Shown: positions 33,865 to 42,536, counted from the stretch's first letter. The stretch is DNA of 64,000 bases from an uncultured Bacteroidales bacterium (GCA_902800925.1 CADCGD010000038.1:21655-85654), one strand, 5' to 3'. The notes: generated by a model from the letters alone, not told the origin. Translations and numbers: made by a program.

Positions 33865-34326
33865 CTATGTCGACTTGAAAAGATTCAAAAAACGCTTGCC
33901 AACATTGATTCTTCGCTTAGCCTCAGTAGTGTCACAATCAACGAACAGCCAGTCAGGGAAACGACCAGTAAAAGTATTTATCTTCTTGTTGATGCTGTCT
34001 TCCGACGGCAAGCGCTCCACATCCGCTGCTTTCAGATACGCGATAAACGATGCCGGCGTATTGAAATAAGGCAAGCCCTCCGTCTGGTTCATCACCTCCA
34101 TCACCCACGTGTAATCATACAAATGTTTCAGCACGCCCTCGTCCCACAGCCCCTGCACAGCCATCCCCATGCGCACGTCCATGTCCAACTCGTCGTCGCC
34201 AGATTCCCTGACGCTGTCGTTCGTCTGGTCTACATGCACCTCTCCCTTGTCGACACTGAGGTTCACCACCTTGTTGTCGTGGATGTCGATATACGACCCC
34301 TTCACATAGATATTATTACCTGCCAT
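33865..34326 (-). CDS. Hypothetical protein with N-terminal IHDN motif (153 aa)
   Basis: No known family is recognised. The N terminus alternates hydrophobic and polar residues as short beta strands: 'NNIYVKGSYIDIHDNKVVNL' and 'SVDKGEVHVDQTND'. An acidic stretch (GDDELDMD) follows, then a helical C-terminal domain with 'DYTWVMEVMNQTEGLPYFNT' and a final basic segment 'EAKRRINVGKRFLNLFK'. Its start overlaps the stop of the 91-residue gene by 11 bases. It may be a structural or regulatory partner of the VirE protein. Confidence 0.7.
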   Translation of the reverse strand: MAGNNIYVKGSYIDIHDNKVVNLSVDKGEVHVDQTNDSVRESGDDELDMDVRMGMAVQGLWDEGVLKHLYDYTWVMEVMNQTEGLPYFNTPASFIAYLKAADVERLPSEDSINKKINTFTGRFPDWLFVDCDTTEAKRRINVGKRFLNLFKST

Positions 34327-34591
34327 ACCTCACCGTTTCGTTATCGTGAATATCGTTGTAGTCACCAGCCACCTGCAGCACATGCACCTCCTGCGTCTGT
34401 TGCCGCAATGTCTCGTTCTCGTCCCTCAGCCTTTCGTTCTCGGCCATCACCTCCGTCACAGCATCCATGGCTTCGAAGAATCCGTCCATCAGCTCAGCCT
34501 TTTCCATCATTCGCTCGCGCTCCCGTTCGAGTGCACGACGCGCATCGCGTGCCGCCTCCTTCATTTCTTCAGAATTCCATTTTCTTCTCAT
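34316..34591 (-). CDS. Coiled-coil protein ending in an IHDN motif (91 aa)
   Basis: A charged, helical protein: residues about 5-35 ('MKEAARDARRALERERERM') and about 50-72 ('AENERLRDENETLRQQTQEV') should form coiled coils. The end 'VAGDYNDIHDNETVRYGR' echoes the N terminus of the next gene (GSYIDIHDNKVV), with which it overlaps by 11 bases. It is the first gene of the row; TATTTTTG (minus strand, 34676-34683) is the likely -7 element. Confidence 0.7.
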   Translation of the reverse strand: MRRKWNSEEMKEAARDARRALERERERMMEKAELMDGFFEAMDAVTEVMAENERLRDENETLRQQTQEVHVLQVAGDYNDIHDNETVRYGR

Positions 34592-34675
34592 AGCATTTCT
34601 TAATTTCTTTGTTTTTTTAGTTATACATTATCTTGTTGCCATAGGCATAGCATCCTGCCTCAGCTTTTCAGGGTG

Positions 34676-34683
34676 CAAAAATA
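34676..34683 (-). promoter_or_regulatory. -7 element for the small-gene/VirE row
   Basis: The minus strand reads TATTTTTG, 85 bases before the first gene of the row. No clear TTTG partner is seen 20 bases upstream. Confidence 0.5.
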
Positions 34684-34700
34684 ATAGTGGGATGTCCCAT

Positions 34701-34855
34701 AACTTGTCCTAAGTTGTCCAAGTTGTCTTTAAAATAAAAAAGGATGCGCAGAAAAAAAGTTGTCTTTGTTCTCTGACCAAGGTCAGAGTGTGGCGTTGCA
34801 ATGTCCAAGTTGTCGTCAATAATAAAAAAGTTGTAGTTAAATTTTAAAGTTGTAT
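34701..34855. repeat. Spacer with about seven AAGTTGT(C) words
   Basis: The words AAGTTGTCC, AAGTTGTCTTT, AAGTTGTCG, AAGTTGTAG and AAGTTGTAT occur between the divergent VirE row and the smalltalk gene, separated by A-rich tracts. The cluster at 14331-14372 upstream of the MBL gene uses the same words. Confidence 0.7.
34771..34788. promoter_or_regulatory. Perfect 18-base palindrome in the divergent spacer
   Basis: CTCTGACC-AA-GGTCAGAG is an exact inverted repeat midway between the divergent promoters. It fits an operator for a dimeric repressor or a small hairpin; neither is proven. Confidence 0.5.
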
Positions 34856-34861
34856 TTAGCC

Positions 34862-34957
34862 ATGAAGAACAAGGAGTTTTGGAAGACGGTGATTCACATC
34901 ATTGTGACGATACTCACCGCACTGGGTACTACGCTGGGAGTAGCCAGCTGCATGTAG
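34862..34957 (+). CDS. Smalltalk-family peptide (31 aa)
   Basis: A tiny frame with product beginning 'MKNKEFWKTVIHIIVTILTA' and ending 'LGTTLGVASCM'. This fits the Bacteroidales 'smalltalk' family as I recall it: a charged N terminus with a Trp, one hydrophobic helix of about 20 residues and a terminal Ser-Cys-Met. These peptides occur near VirE-N/DUF3987 genes. The ending resembles a lipobox (GVASC), so it may be a tiny lipoprotein or a membrane peptide. It is oriented away from the VirE row. The amidase and HU-like genes often nearby are absent here. Confidence 0.72.
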   Translation: MKNKEFWKTVIHIIVTILTALGTTLGVASCM

Positions 34958-34967
34958 AAAAAGAAGA

Positions 34968-34994
34968 AAGCGCTGGGCGGTTGGCTCAGCGCTT
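34968..34994 (+). terminator. Hairpin after the smalltalk gene
   Basis: AAGCGCTGGGC (34968-34978) pairs with GCTCAGCGCTT (34984-34994) with one G-T pair, 11 bases after the stop. No T run follows. Confidence 0.55.
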
Positions 34995-35045
34995 CCTTCC
35001 TACGGCGATGATGGCCTCCTGATAGCCACACCAGAGAGGAAACGA

Positions 35046-38000
35046 TTACTTCATGATTTTACGGCCATCCACGACATACATGCCGTGCGGCAGACCCTCC
35101 AAGGCGACATCGTGGCGACGTCCCTGCAGGTCGTAGACATTCCCATTGCCTACAGAAGAGGCGTTAGGAGTGAGACAGCTGATGCCTGTGGAACCAGGAA
35201 CAATCTCAATGCCCAGCTCGGCACAGGAAGACCACGCATTACCATTGATCTCGCTCTTGGCGATGAGTTTCAGGTAGCGTGCTGTCTGGGGTGTATTCAG
35301 CTTGGCAGTCTGTAGTGCTGTGGTGTTCTTAAACTCTCCGCTGACCACTGGCGAGCCCCACGAATTCTTGTCATTGCTGAGGTAGAACTCATAGCCCTTC
35401 ACCATGCCGTTGGCATTGCCGTCCTGACGAGCCAGATAGGTGATGGCAGTGATGTTATAGCTCTGCGCCATATCGATGACCAACGTGTGGGGACAGCGAA
35501 GCTCGCTACCCTCCCACTCTGTATGCCAGAAGGTGTCGTACTTGCCATCGATGGCTTTCGAGGCCTCGTTGCCACTATGCTGACTGTCGTAGCTGACGAC
35601 CTTCCACGCGCTCTTATTGATATATACGGGGAAGTCGTAAGTCTGGCTGGGACTGTCCATCAGACCATCGAGCGAGCAGTAGGCCGTGATGGTGCAGGCA
35701 TCGTCGTGCTGGATGGTAGCAGTATATTTCTGATATTCTCCACCATTAATGCTGTACCAGATGGTAGCACCATCGGTGGGAGTGCTCATCCGGATGCGTC
35801 CAGTGGTAAGGCGCTCTACGCTAACAGGCTGACAGACAGGCATGTCGATGCGAGCAGCCTGGGCAGCCTGGACACCAGCCTTCAAAGGAACGATGAAGAA
35901 GCGGAAAGCAGTATTGGCTGCGCGCAACTCGTATTTATCCATCACGTCAGGGCCACAGGAGTTGTTGCCAAGACCGCGAGTGACAGCATCGAGATTGACA
36001 ACAGTAGTGGCACAACTCTTAAACTGATAGGTATGCTTAGCACGATTGTCCTTATCGGTATAGTTGTCCTCCGGACGGAAGTGTACGGCAGAGGCTGCCA
36101 TCTGATCGGGAGCGACGAAGAGTAAGCCGAGGCCGTCGGTGTTGGTCACAGACATCCAGCGCACCTCCTGTTTGGTGCCATGTTCCTGAGGCAGGATATA
36201 TTCTTCGTACTGGTCAGTAACGGTACTGTTATAGATGGCAGGCAGACAGGCTTCCTTGCGGTCGCGATAGCTGTCCCAAGGACCACGACCAAACCAGCTG
36301 AGCTGTTCCATTTCCTTGAGCAGCTCTAACCTGAAGCCGAGCTTGGGGATGATGGCACCTGTATTCTTGGGACGAATCATAGAGTTAGTCATGATGGTAC
36401 CATCGGCACAGACGATGAAGTCGAGACTGACATCAAACGTATTCGAGCCAGTGCCGTAGGTGCTCTTCATGCTGACAGTAACGGTCTTGCCGTTGCTGGC
36501 TTTTGCCACCGTAGTGCCAGTACCTTTAGCAGTAGAACTGAGCGTAGGCAGTCCCATGCCGTCCCAGCTGGCTTTCTTGCTACCGTCATTGTCTGTCGGC
36601 AGACGGAAGGCATTGAGCGACATGGCCTTGCGAAACATCGTCTTGCCATCGTACGTGTAAGAAGACAGTGTACCCTTGCTCTTGCTAAAGGAAGCGGTAA
36701 AGTTCGCACCACTCACCTTGACAGCAGTACTGGTCTCATCGACTGTCAGCGCGTCAGCAGTAGCAAACGTCAAGTCCTTCATGGGCTTCTGCGCAGCTTT
36801 TACAGGCAGTTTCTCTTCAGCCACCACATAGCCAGCATCAGCCCAGGCAGTGGCCTCTTTCTGTGTGGCACAGAAATAGATGAAGGCCTCCTTGTCAGCA
36901 GAAAGCGTAGAGAGCGGTGAGAGGTCGATGGTGATATTCTTCGACTGACCAGCAGCGACATCGTCACTGATAGTTCCGCTACCCAGGACGTTACCCTCTT
37001 CGTCAAGCAGTGAATAGCTGACATCATAGGTCGTGCTGGACAGGAACGCCAACTTGTTCTTCATGCGGAAGACATCGGTCTTACCACTGACAGCTGCCCA
37101 CTCCAGGGGCTGGTAGATCTTCTTGGTGTTATAGGTCTTGGCAGTATAGCTCCAGTCAGGATGCACCAGACCATTGATGCAGAAGTTGCCATCGTTGGGG
37201 TTGTCGCCAAAGTCGCCACCATAAGCCCAGTATTCCTTGCCATCAGAACTGGTTGTCAGCAGACCCTGGTCTTTGAAGTCCCAGATGAACTCACCCGTCA
37301 GACAGGGATACTGCTCGTAGAGGTCGAACATCTCACGGACATTACCCATCGAGTTACCCATAGAATGGCTGTTCTCACACTGGATGTGAGGACGGTTCTT
37401 CTGGTTCATACCCTTGTTCTTTATGCCGTTATAATCCCAGTACATCGATGAGGATACATCGGCATAGTCACTACCACCCTCATAGTGGGTCAGACGAGTC
37501 TTGTCGAGGGCCTTGATGGCAGTCTGTACGGCAGCGAAGTTGTTGCCATTACCACTCTCGTTACCGAACGACCACATGAAGATGCAGACGTGGTTGCGCA
37601 TCCAGCGAACGTGGTTCTGCGAGCGTTCTACCATCGCATTCTTGAACTGTGAGACATGCGAGAGATTCCAGTTGCCATGACACTCGACATTGGCCTCGGC
37701 CAGCACATACATACCGTACTTGTCGCAGAGGTCATAGAACACAGGATCGTTGGGATAGTGAGAGGTACGTATGGCGTTGATATTCAGCCGCTTCATGCAG
37801 AGAATATCCTGTTCAATCTCCTCAGGAGTAATGGCACGACCATTGATGGGTGAGAAATCGTGGCGATTGACACCATGAAATACCATGCGCTTACCATTGA
37901 TGAGCAGCGAGCCATTCGGACCAATGCTTACCTCACGGAAGCCCACCTTGCCACCACGACGATCGATGACATTACCATTACTATCCTTCAATGTCAGCAC

Positions 38001-38999
38001 AAGGTCATAGAGGTTGGGAGTCTCAGCACTCCACTTGTCTGGGTTGGTGACATCCATATCCATGCTCAGTTCAGCAGCAACAGAGGCAGAAGCTGTCGCA
38101 ATGGCTGAACCATTACGCTCGATGCGGGCTTCTACAGTACCACCACTGAGGGCGTCAGCACCCTCGAGGGTCACCTTCACGTTGGCCTTGGCATTGGTAT
38201 AGCTCGCGTCAAGGTCGGTGGTGAAGAAGTAGTCGCGAATCTGACTTTTAGGAGCAGACCACAGGAAACAGCTGCGGTGGATACCCGTCAGACGCCAGTA
38301 GTCCTGACACTCCAGGAAGGAGCCACTAGTGAATCGGTACACCTGCAGGGCAATGGTGTTGTCACCCTCAACAAGATAGTCGGTGATATTGAACTCTGAA
38401 GGCAGGTAGGAGTCTTCGCTATAGCCTACACGTTGTCCATTGACCCACAGATAGTAGCCATGACCCACGCTGTTGAAGCGCACATAGACATTGCGGCCAG
38501 CCCAGTCAGCAGGAACAGTGAAATGGCGGCGATAGGTGCCTACAGGATTCTTCTTGCTACCAGTATAGGTGAACCAGCTAGGACGATCAGCCATCACGCT
38601 ATAGGTCGACTTGTCATAAGCGAAAGGATAGCTGGTATTGCAATACAGGGGTTTGTCCCACGACTTGTTGTGGTGCAGTCCCCACACCTGCCAGCTGCTG
38701 GGCACATCAATGCTGGTCCAGCCAGCGTCGTCGAAATCCTTGGCGAGCCACTCTTCCTTGGCATTGGTGGGAACGCCCACCCACTGGAACTTCCAGACAC
38801 CATCAAGCGATTGGTACCAGGGCGACTGACTCATCTCACTAGCAGCACCTAGAGCATCGGGGATGGCTAAGGTATGTGCGGTCTCGCGGTTAACACTTGT
38901 TACAAGGGGATTGTCCCACTCTTTACCCGTAATCTCTGTTTGAGCAAAGGCTTGCCCTACGGTCATCAGGGCAATCAGGTTGATAATAAGTCGTTTCAT
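35046..38999 (-). CDS. Secreted GH2 beta-galactosidase with C-terminal discoidin-like domain
   Basis: A 1317-residue exported glycosidase. Signal peptide 'IINLIALMTVGQAFAQ'. Domain order: sugar-binding GH2 domain (about 50-230), Ig-like (235-340), TIM barrel (345-640) with acid/base Glu in 'WSFGNESGNGN' (about 480) and nucleophile in 'HIQCENSHSMGNS' (about 542), then the beta-galactosidase small domain (about 770-1050). Added at the C terminus are a CHB_HEX-like domain (about 1080-1145), an F5/8-type discoidin domain (about 1155-1260) and the tail 'NVYDLQGRR' typical of Prevotella secreted proteins. Likely releases terminal galactose from host or plant glycans. No SusC/SusD pair is adjacent. 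Confidence 0.93.
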   Translation of the reverse strand: MKRLIINLIALMTVGQAFAQTEITGKEWDNPLVTSVNRETAHTLAIPDALGAASEMSQSPWYQSLDGVWKFQWVGVPTNAKEEWLAKDFDDAGWTSIDVPSSWQVWGLHHNKSWDKPLYCNTSYPFAYDKSTYSVMADRPSWFTYTGSKKNPVGTYRRHFTVPADWAGRNVYVRFNSVGHGYYLWVNGQRVGYSEDSYLPSEFNITDYLVEGDNTIALQVYRFTSGSFLECQDYWRLTGIHRSCFLWSAPKSQIRDYFFTTDLDASYTNAKANVKVTLEGADALSGGTVEARIERNGSAIATASASVAAELSMDMDVTNPDKWSAETPNLYDLVLTLKDSNGNVIDRRGGKVGFREVSIGPNGSLLINGKRMVFHGVNRHDFSPINGRAITPEEIEQDILCMKRLNINAIRTSHYPNDPVFYDLCDKYGMYVLAEANVECHGNWNLSHVSQFKNAMVERSQNHVRWMRNHVCIFMWSFGNESGNGNNFAAVQTAIKALDKTRLTHYEGGSDYADVSSSMYWDYNGIKNKGMNQKNRPHIQCENSHSMGNSMGNVREMFDLYEQYPCLTGEFIWDFKDQGLLTTSSDGKEYWAYGGDFGDNPNDGNFCINGLVHPDWSYTAKTYNTKKIYQPLEWAAVSGKTDVFRMKNKLAFLSSTTYDVSYSLLDEEGNVLGSGTISDDVAAGQSKNITIDLSPLSTLSADKEAFIYFCATQKEATAWADAGYVVAEEKLPVKAAQKPMKDLTFATADALTVDETSTAVKVSGANFTASFSKSKGTLSSYTYDGKTMFRKAMSLNAFRLPTDNDGSKKASWDGMGLPTLSSTAKGTGTTVAKASNGKTVTVSMKSTYGTGSNTFDVSLDFIVCADGTIMTNSMIRPKNTGAIIPKLGFRLELLKEMEQLSWFGRGPWDSYRDRKEACLPAIYNSTVTDQYEEYILPQEHGTKQEVRWMSVTNTDGLGLLFVAPDQMAASAVHFRPEDNYTDKDNRAKHTYQFKSCATTVVNLDAVTRGLGNNSCGPDVMDKYELRAANTAFRFFIVPLKAGVQAAQAARIDMPVCQPVSVERLTTGRIRMSTPTDGATIWYSINGGEYQKYTATIQHDDACTITAYCSLDGLMDSPSQTYDFPVYINKSAWKVVSYDSQHSGNEASKAIDGKYDTFWHTEWEGSELRCPHTLVIDMAQSYNITAITYLARQDGNANGMVKGYEFYLSNDKNSWGSPVVSGEFKNTTALQTAKLNTPQTARYLKLIAKSEINGNAWSSCAELGIEIVPGSTGISCLTPNASSVGNGNVYDLQGRRHDVALEGLPHGMYVVDGRKIMK

Positions 39000-39047
39000 A
39001 TTCTAAGTTAGTTATTCTTTATAATAGCGCTACATCGAGATTCTGTG

Positions 39048-39227
39048 TCAGGGGTTATACATGTCCTTACAGTAGAAGGCCATGATATCATCCAACATGC
39101 GCTTGGCCTCGACAGCAGGGCTGTCAGGGTCAAGCGCAATGGCTTGGATGTAGTTGTTAATGGCTTCGTGCCACAAGCCTTGCCTGCGGGCCTCGTTGCC
39201 TTTCAGATACCACTCTTCAGCTGTCAT
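39048..39227 (-). CDS. Single-TPR small protein (59 aa)
   Basis: The product 'EEWYLKGNEARRQGLWHEAI' followed by 'NNYIQAIALDPDSP' forms one complete tetratricopeptide repeat and a capping helix. Start is ATG 39227, not the upstream in-frame codons that lie in the A-rich spacer. Such stand-alone TPR peptides usually mediate protein contacts; partner unknown. Confidence 0.75.
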   Translation of the reverse strand: MTAEEWYLKGNEARRQGLWHEAINNYIQAIALDPDSPAVEAKRMLDDIMAFYCKDMYNP

Positions 39228-39244
39228 TATTTTTTTTTCTTTTT

Positions 39245-39320
39245 GCAAAGACTACAGGACTAAAAGGACTTATTTTTTATCTTTTCTTAGTATAGTCTTG
39301 TAAGTCCTGTAGTCCTTGCT
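39245..39320. repeat. Dispersed inverted repeat, copy A (GGACTACAGGACT type)
   Basis: Left arm 39245-39271 (GCAAAGACTACAGGACTAAA then AGGACTT) and right arm 39294-39320 are inverse copies. It fills the gap between folD and the TPR gene. A second copy with nearly the same arms follows secA (56928-57005). Confidence 0.85.
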
Positions 39321-39324
39321 AAAA

Positions 39325-40203
39325 TTACTTATAGTATTCTTTTTTACCTGCAGCGAGGGTATTCTTCATCAGCGAGCAGATGGTCATAGGACCTACGCCA
39401 CCAGGAACGGGCGTGATGAACGAGCACTTGGGGGCTACCTCGTCGAACTTAACGTCGCCATTCAGACGGAAACCACTTTTCCGCGACGCATCAGGCACAC
39501 GGGTGGTACCAACGTCGACGATGACGGCACCGTCCTTGACCATATCGGCAGTGACGAAGTCGGGCTGTCCGATGGCAGCGATGATGATGTCAGCCTCCTG
39601 GCACTCCTTCTTCAGCGTCTTAGAGCGTGAGTGGCAGACGGTAACAGTGGCGTCACCATACTGCTTCTGCATCATCAGCTGAGCCATAGGCTTGCCCACA
39701 ATGTTGGAGCGACCCAGGATGACACACTTCTTACCACTGGTCTCGATGCCATAGCGCTTCAGCAGGGTGATGATGCCCAGCGGAGTGGCGGAGATGAAGC
39801 AGGGCAGACCAATAGCCATGCGACCCACATTGATGGGATGGAAGCCGTCGACATCCTTGCGGTAGTCGATAGCCTCGATGATTTTCTGTTCGTCGATATG
39901 CTTGGGAAGAGGCAACTGGACGATGAAGCCATCGACGTCATTGTCGCGATTTAATCGCGACACACAGTCGAGGAGTTCCTCCTCGGTGATGTCATCCTCA
40001 TAGCGGATGAGCGTGCTCTTGAAGCCACAAGCCTCGCAGGCCAGCACCTTGTTCTTCACATACGTCTCGGAGCCACCATCGTGACCTACGAGTACGGCTG
40101 CCAAGTGGGGCTGCTTGCCACCACGGGCTACAATCTCTTTTACCTCTTCGGCAATCTCAGCCTTGATGGCTGCTGCCGTTGCTTTTCCGTCAATCAGTTG
40201 CAT
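39325..40203 (-). CDS. folD: Bifunctional methylenetetrahydrofolate dehydrogenase/cyclohydrolase
   Basis: FolD interconverts 5,10-methylene- and 10-formyl-tetrahydrofolate. The start '[20 protein letters not shown]' at ATG 40203 is family-typical; ten further upstream codons are repeat spacer. Motifs: catalytic-Lys region '[19 protein letters not shown]', '[15 protein letters not shown]', '[13 protein letters not shown]', NADP loop '[17 protein letters not shown]' and '[15 protein letters not shown]'. Complements purU in one-carbon balance. Confidence 0.96.
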   Translation of the reverse strand: MQLIDGKATAAAIKAEIAEEVKEIVARGGKQPHLAAVLVGHDGGSETYVKNKVLACEACGFKSTLIRYEDDITEEELLDCVSRLNRDNDVDGFIVQLPLPKHIDEQKIIEAIDYRKDVDGFHPINVGRMAIGLPCFISATPLGIITLLKRYGIETSGKKCVILGRSNIVGKPMAQLMMQKQYGDATVTVCHSRSKTLKKECQEADIIIAAIGQPDFVTADMVKDGAVIVDVGTTRVPDASRKSGFRLNGDVKFDEVAPKCSFITPVPGGVGPMTICSLMKNTLAAGKKEYYK

Positions 40204-40233
40204 AATTCTCAATTCTGAATTCTCAATTCTCAA
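40204..40233 (-). repeat. Spacer of AATTGAGAATTG-type microrepeats before folD
   Basis: The entire gap between ffh and folD is AATTGAGAATTGAGAATTCA and variants, nearly the same as the spacer before the VirE gene. Confidence 0.8.
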
Positions 40234-41586
40234 TTAGAAAGGCATCTTGCCTCCACGCATCTTCATGGCTGCTGCCATCTGCGCCATCTTCGACGAGCCT
40301 GCACCCGTCATCATGCGCATGACCTTGCGCGTCTGGTCAAACTGCTTCAGCAGGCGGTTGACCTCCTCAATCTTCGTACCTGAACCCTTGGCAATGCGCA
40401 ACTTACGGCTCTGGTTGATGATGTCAGGATTCTGACGCTCCTTGGGAGTCATAGACTGGATGATGGCCTCGATACCCTTGAAGGCGTTGTCGTCGATATC
40501 GACATCCTTCAACGCCTTGCCCACACCAGGAATCATGCTGGCAAGGTCCTTGATGTTACCCATCTTCTTGATCTGTTGGATCTGTCCGTAGAAGTCGTCG
40601 AAGTCGAACTTGTTCTTGCGAATCTTCTTCTCCAGGCGCTTGGCTTCTTCTTCGTCAAACTGCTCCTGGGCACGCTCAACGAGAGAGACGATGTCACCCA
40701 TACCCAAGATGCGGTCGGCCATACGCTCAGGATGGAACACGTCGAGGGCTTCCATCTTCTCGCCAGTACCTACAAACTTGATAGGTTTGGTGACAACAGT
40801 ACGGATGCTGAGGGCAGCACCACCACGAGTGTCGCCATCGAGCTTGGTGAGTACGACACCATCGAAGTCCAGACGGTCGTTGAACTCCTTGGCGGTATTG
40901 ACAGCGTCCTGACCAGTCATGGAGTCGACGACAAACAGCGTCTCGTCAGGCTGGACAGCCTGCTTCAGGGTGGCTATCTCGTTCATCATCTCCTCATCGA
41001 CAGCCAGACGACCAGCGGTATCGATGATGACGACGTTATAGTTCTTCTGCTTGGCTTCCTTGATGGCGTTCTGGGCAATCTCTACAACGTTCTTGTTGTC
41101 TGGCTCAGAATAAACGGGTACGCCAACGCTCTCGCCCACAACGTGCAACTGCTGGATAGCGGCAGGACGATAGACGTCGCAGGCTACGAGCAGCGGATTC
41201 TTGTGCTGCTTGGTTTTCAGCATGTTAGCCAGTTTACCAGAGAAGGTGGTCTTACCAGAACCCTGCAGACCAGACATCAGCACGATAGCAGGACGACCCT
41301 CCAGCTGCAGCTCTACGGCCTTGCCACCCATCAGCTCTGCCAGCTCGTCGTGGACAATCTTGACCATCAGCTGACTGGGCTTGATGGCGGTGAGCACGTT
41401 CATGCCCAAGGCCTTCTGCTTGACGGTATCAGTAAACTGCTTGGCAACCTTGTAGTTGACGTCGGCATCCAACAGGGCCTTACGCACATCCTTCAGGGTC
41501 TCCGCAACGTTAATCTCGGTGATTTTACCTTCACCTTTCAGTATCTTGAACGAGCGTTCAAGTCTCTCACTTAAATTCTCAAACAT
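40234..41586 (-). CDS. ffh: Signal recognition particle protein Ffh
   Basis: Ffh binds signal sequences and the SRP RNA for co-translational targeting. The NG domain (about 1-295) has GTPase motifs 'GLQGSGKTTFSGKLA' (about 107), 'VIIDTAGRLAVDEEMM' and 'LTKLDGDTRGG'. The methionine-rich M domain (about 325-435) ends 'KMAQMAAAMKMRGGKMPF'. Length of 450 is standard. folD follows after a 30-base spacer. Confidence 0.96.
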   Translation of the reverse strand: MFENLSERLERSFKILKGEGKITEINVAETLKDVRKALLDADVNYKVAKQFTDTVKQKALGMNVLTAIKPSQLMVKIVHDELAELMGGKAVELQLEGRPAIVLMSGLQGSGKTTFSGKLANMLKTKQHKNPLLVACDVYRPAAIQQLHVVGESVGVPVYSEPDNKNVVEIAQNAIKEAKQKNYNVVIIDTAGRLAVDEEMMNEIATLKQAVQPDETLFVVDSMTGQDAVNTAKEFNDRLDFDGVVLTKLDGDTRGGAALSIRTVVTKPIKFVGTGEKMEALDVFHPERMADRILGMGDIVSLVERAQEQFDEEEAKRLEKKIRKNKFDFDDFYGQIQQIKKMGNIKDLASMIPGVGKALKDVDIDDNAFKGIEAIIQSMTPKERQNPDIINQSRKLRIAKGSGTKIEEVNRLLKQFDQTRKVMRMMTGAGSSKMAQMAAAMKMRGGKMPF

Positions 41587-41610
41587 ATTTTAATTGCAAT
41601 TAACGGGGTG

Positions 41611-41642
41611 CAAAGTTAATACAAAAAAACGAGACTCACAAA
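41611..41642 (-). promoter_or_regulatory. Promoter of ffh
   Basis: On the minus strand TTTG (41639-41642), a 20-base gap and TAACTTTG (41611-41618). The TTTG lies in the loop region of the upstream terminator. Confidence 0.75.
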
Positions 41643-41660
41643 TTATGAGTCTCGTTTTTT
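41624..41660 (-). terminator. Terminator of the FadL-type gene
   Basis: AAAAAACGAGACTCA (41624-41638) pairs perfectly with TGAGTCTCGTTTTTT (41646-41660). It lies 14 bases after the stop at 41675 and overlaps the ffh promoter. Confidence 0.88.
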
Positions 41661-41674
41661 GATTACCGTAGCGT

Positions 41675-42536
41675 TTAGAATGTGTATCCTAACGTCAAGA
41701 GCACCTGATGGCGCTTGTTCTCAACAGAAACCTGCGGAGCGATGCAGTCAGCAGTAGGACTGTTAGCATCGTAGTAGCTCATGAAGGGTGAGAAAGTTCC
41801 CTTAGTTGTGCTGTACTGATAGGCCAGCGAGGCGTTGAACTTATCGAACGTGTAACCAAAGCCACAGGTGAAGCGATTGGTTGCCTCCCAATTAGTATAG
41901 TCTGTAGCTGAACTGACATACGAGCCGTCAGAGTTGAGCGTACCATCCTTGAACCCCTCCTTCTGATACATTGGACTGACGTAGTTGTAGCCAATGCGCA
42001 AAGCCAATTCACGGGTTGGTTTTATTTCAGCACCCAACTTCAGGGTGTGAACGCCCTTCAGCGTCTTGGCAGTATGGTCGTTCATGACGCGATCGCTCTC
42101 TGAGTTACTGCTATAGGAATCCGACCACTCATTATAGTATTCGCCAGTGATATAGCGTGAATCCATGCTGCCATAGTCAGCATATTCGTAGCTGGCACCC
42201 AGAGCGACCTGTGAACCAATGGTATGACCCAGGCTGACACCAAACTTCCACGGAGTATAGAGGCGGAACTTATAGTTGGTGCGGTCGCGGGCATCCATGA
42301 TGCTACCTGAATCGAAACGATTATAACCATCAGAGATAAACGAGTAGTTGGCAGTCTTCAGTTCGTAGAAGGTGGGCGACGCTATGGACAAGCCAATACG
42401 GAAGGGGGAAGACTCGATAGGACGGAGGATGACACCTGCCTTGACGTCAATGCCCTGACCCGTAATCTCACGACGATCGCCAACAGTACACAGGAAGTCT
42501 GACATCTGCTCTACATACTCGCTATAGTGCTTGTAG
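41675..42536 (-). pseudogene. FadL/OmpP1-type outer-membrane protein, 3' part after a frameshift
   Basis: This part begins in homology at 'HYKHYSEYVEQMSDFLCTVG' and runs as transmembrane beta strands ('GIDVKAGVILRP', 'LALRIGYNYVSPMY') to the aromatic C terminus 'HQVLLTLGYTF', typical of an outer-membrane barrel. The frame extends upstream to 42664, but that stretch reads as nonsense because the N-terminal half is in another frame. Relatives have about eight extra residues at the junction, so a deletion of about 25 bases is likely. Confidence 0.78.

Noticed and set aside
33727-34593. Long plus-strand frame of 288 codons
   Set aside because: It is antisense to the two IHDN genes and has shadow-like His/Ser/Pro-rich composition with no domain.
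35046-38999. Polysaccharide utilisation locus
   Set aside because: Only one glycosidase is present; no SusC/SusD pair, sensor or further CAZyme is adjacent.
40576-41574. A 332-codon plus-strand frame
   Set aside because: It is antisense to ffh and has no recognisable domain.
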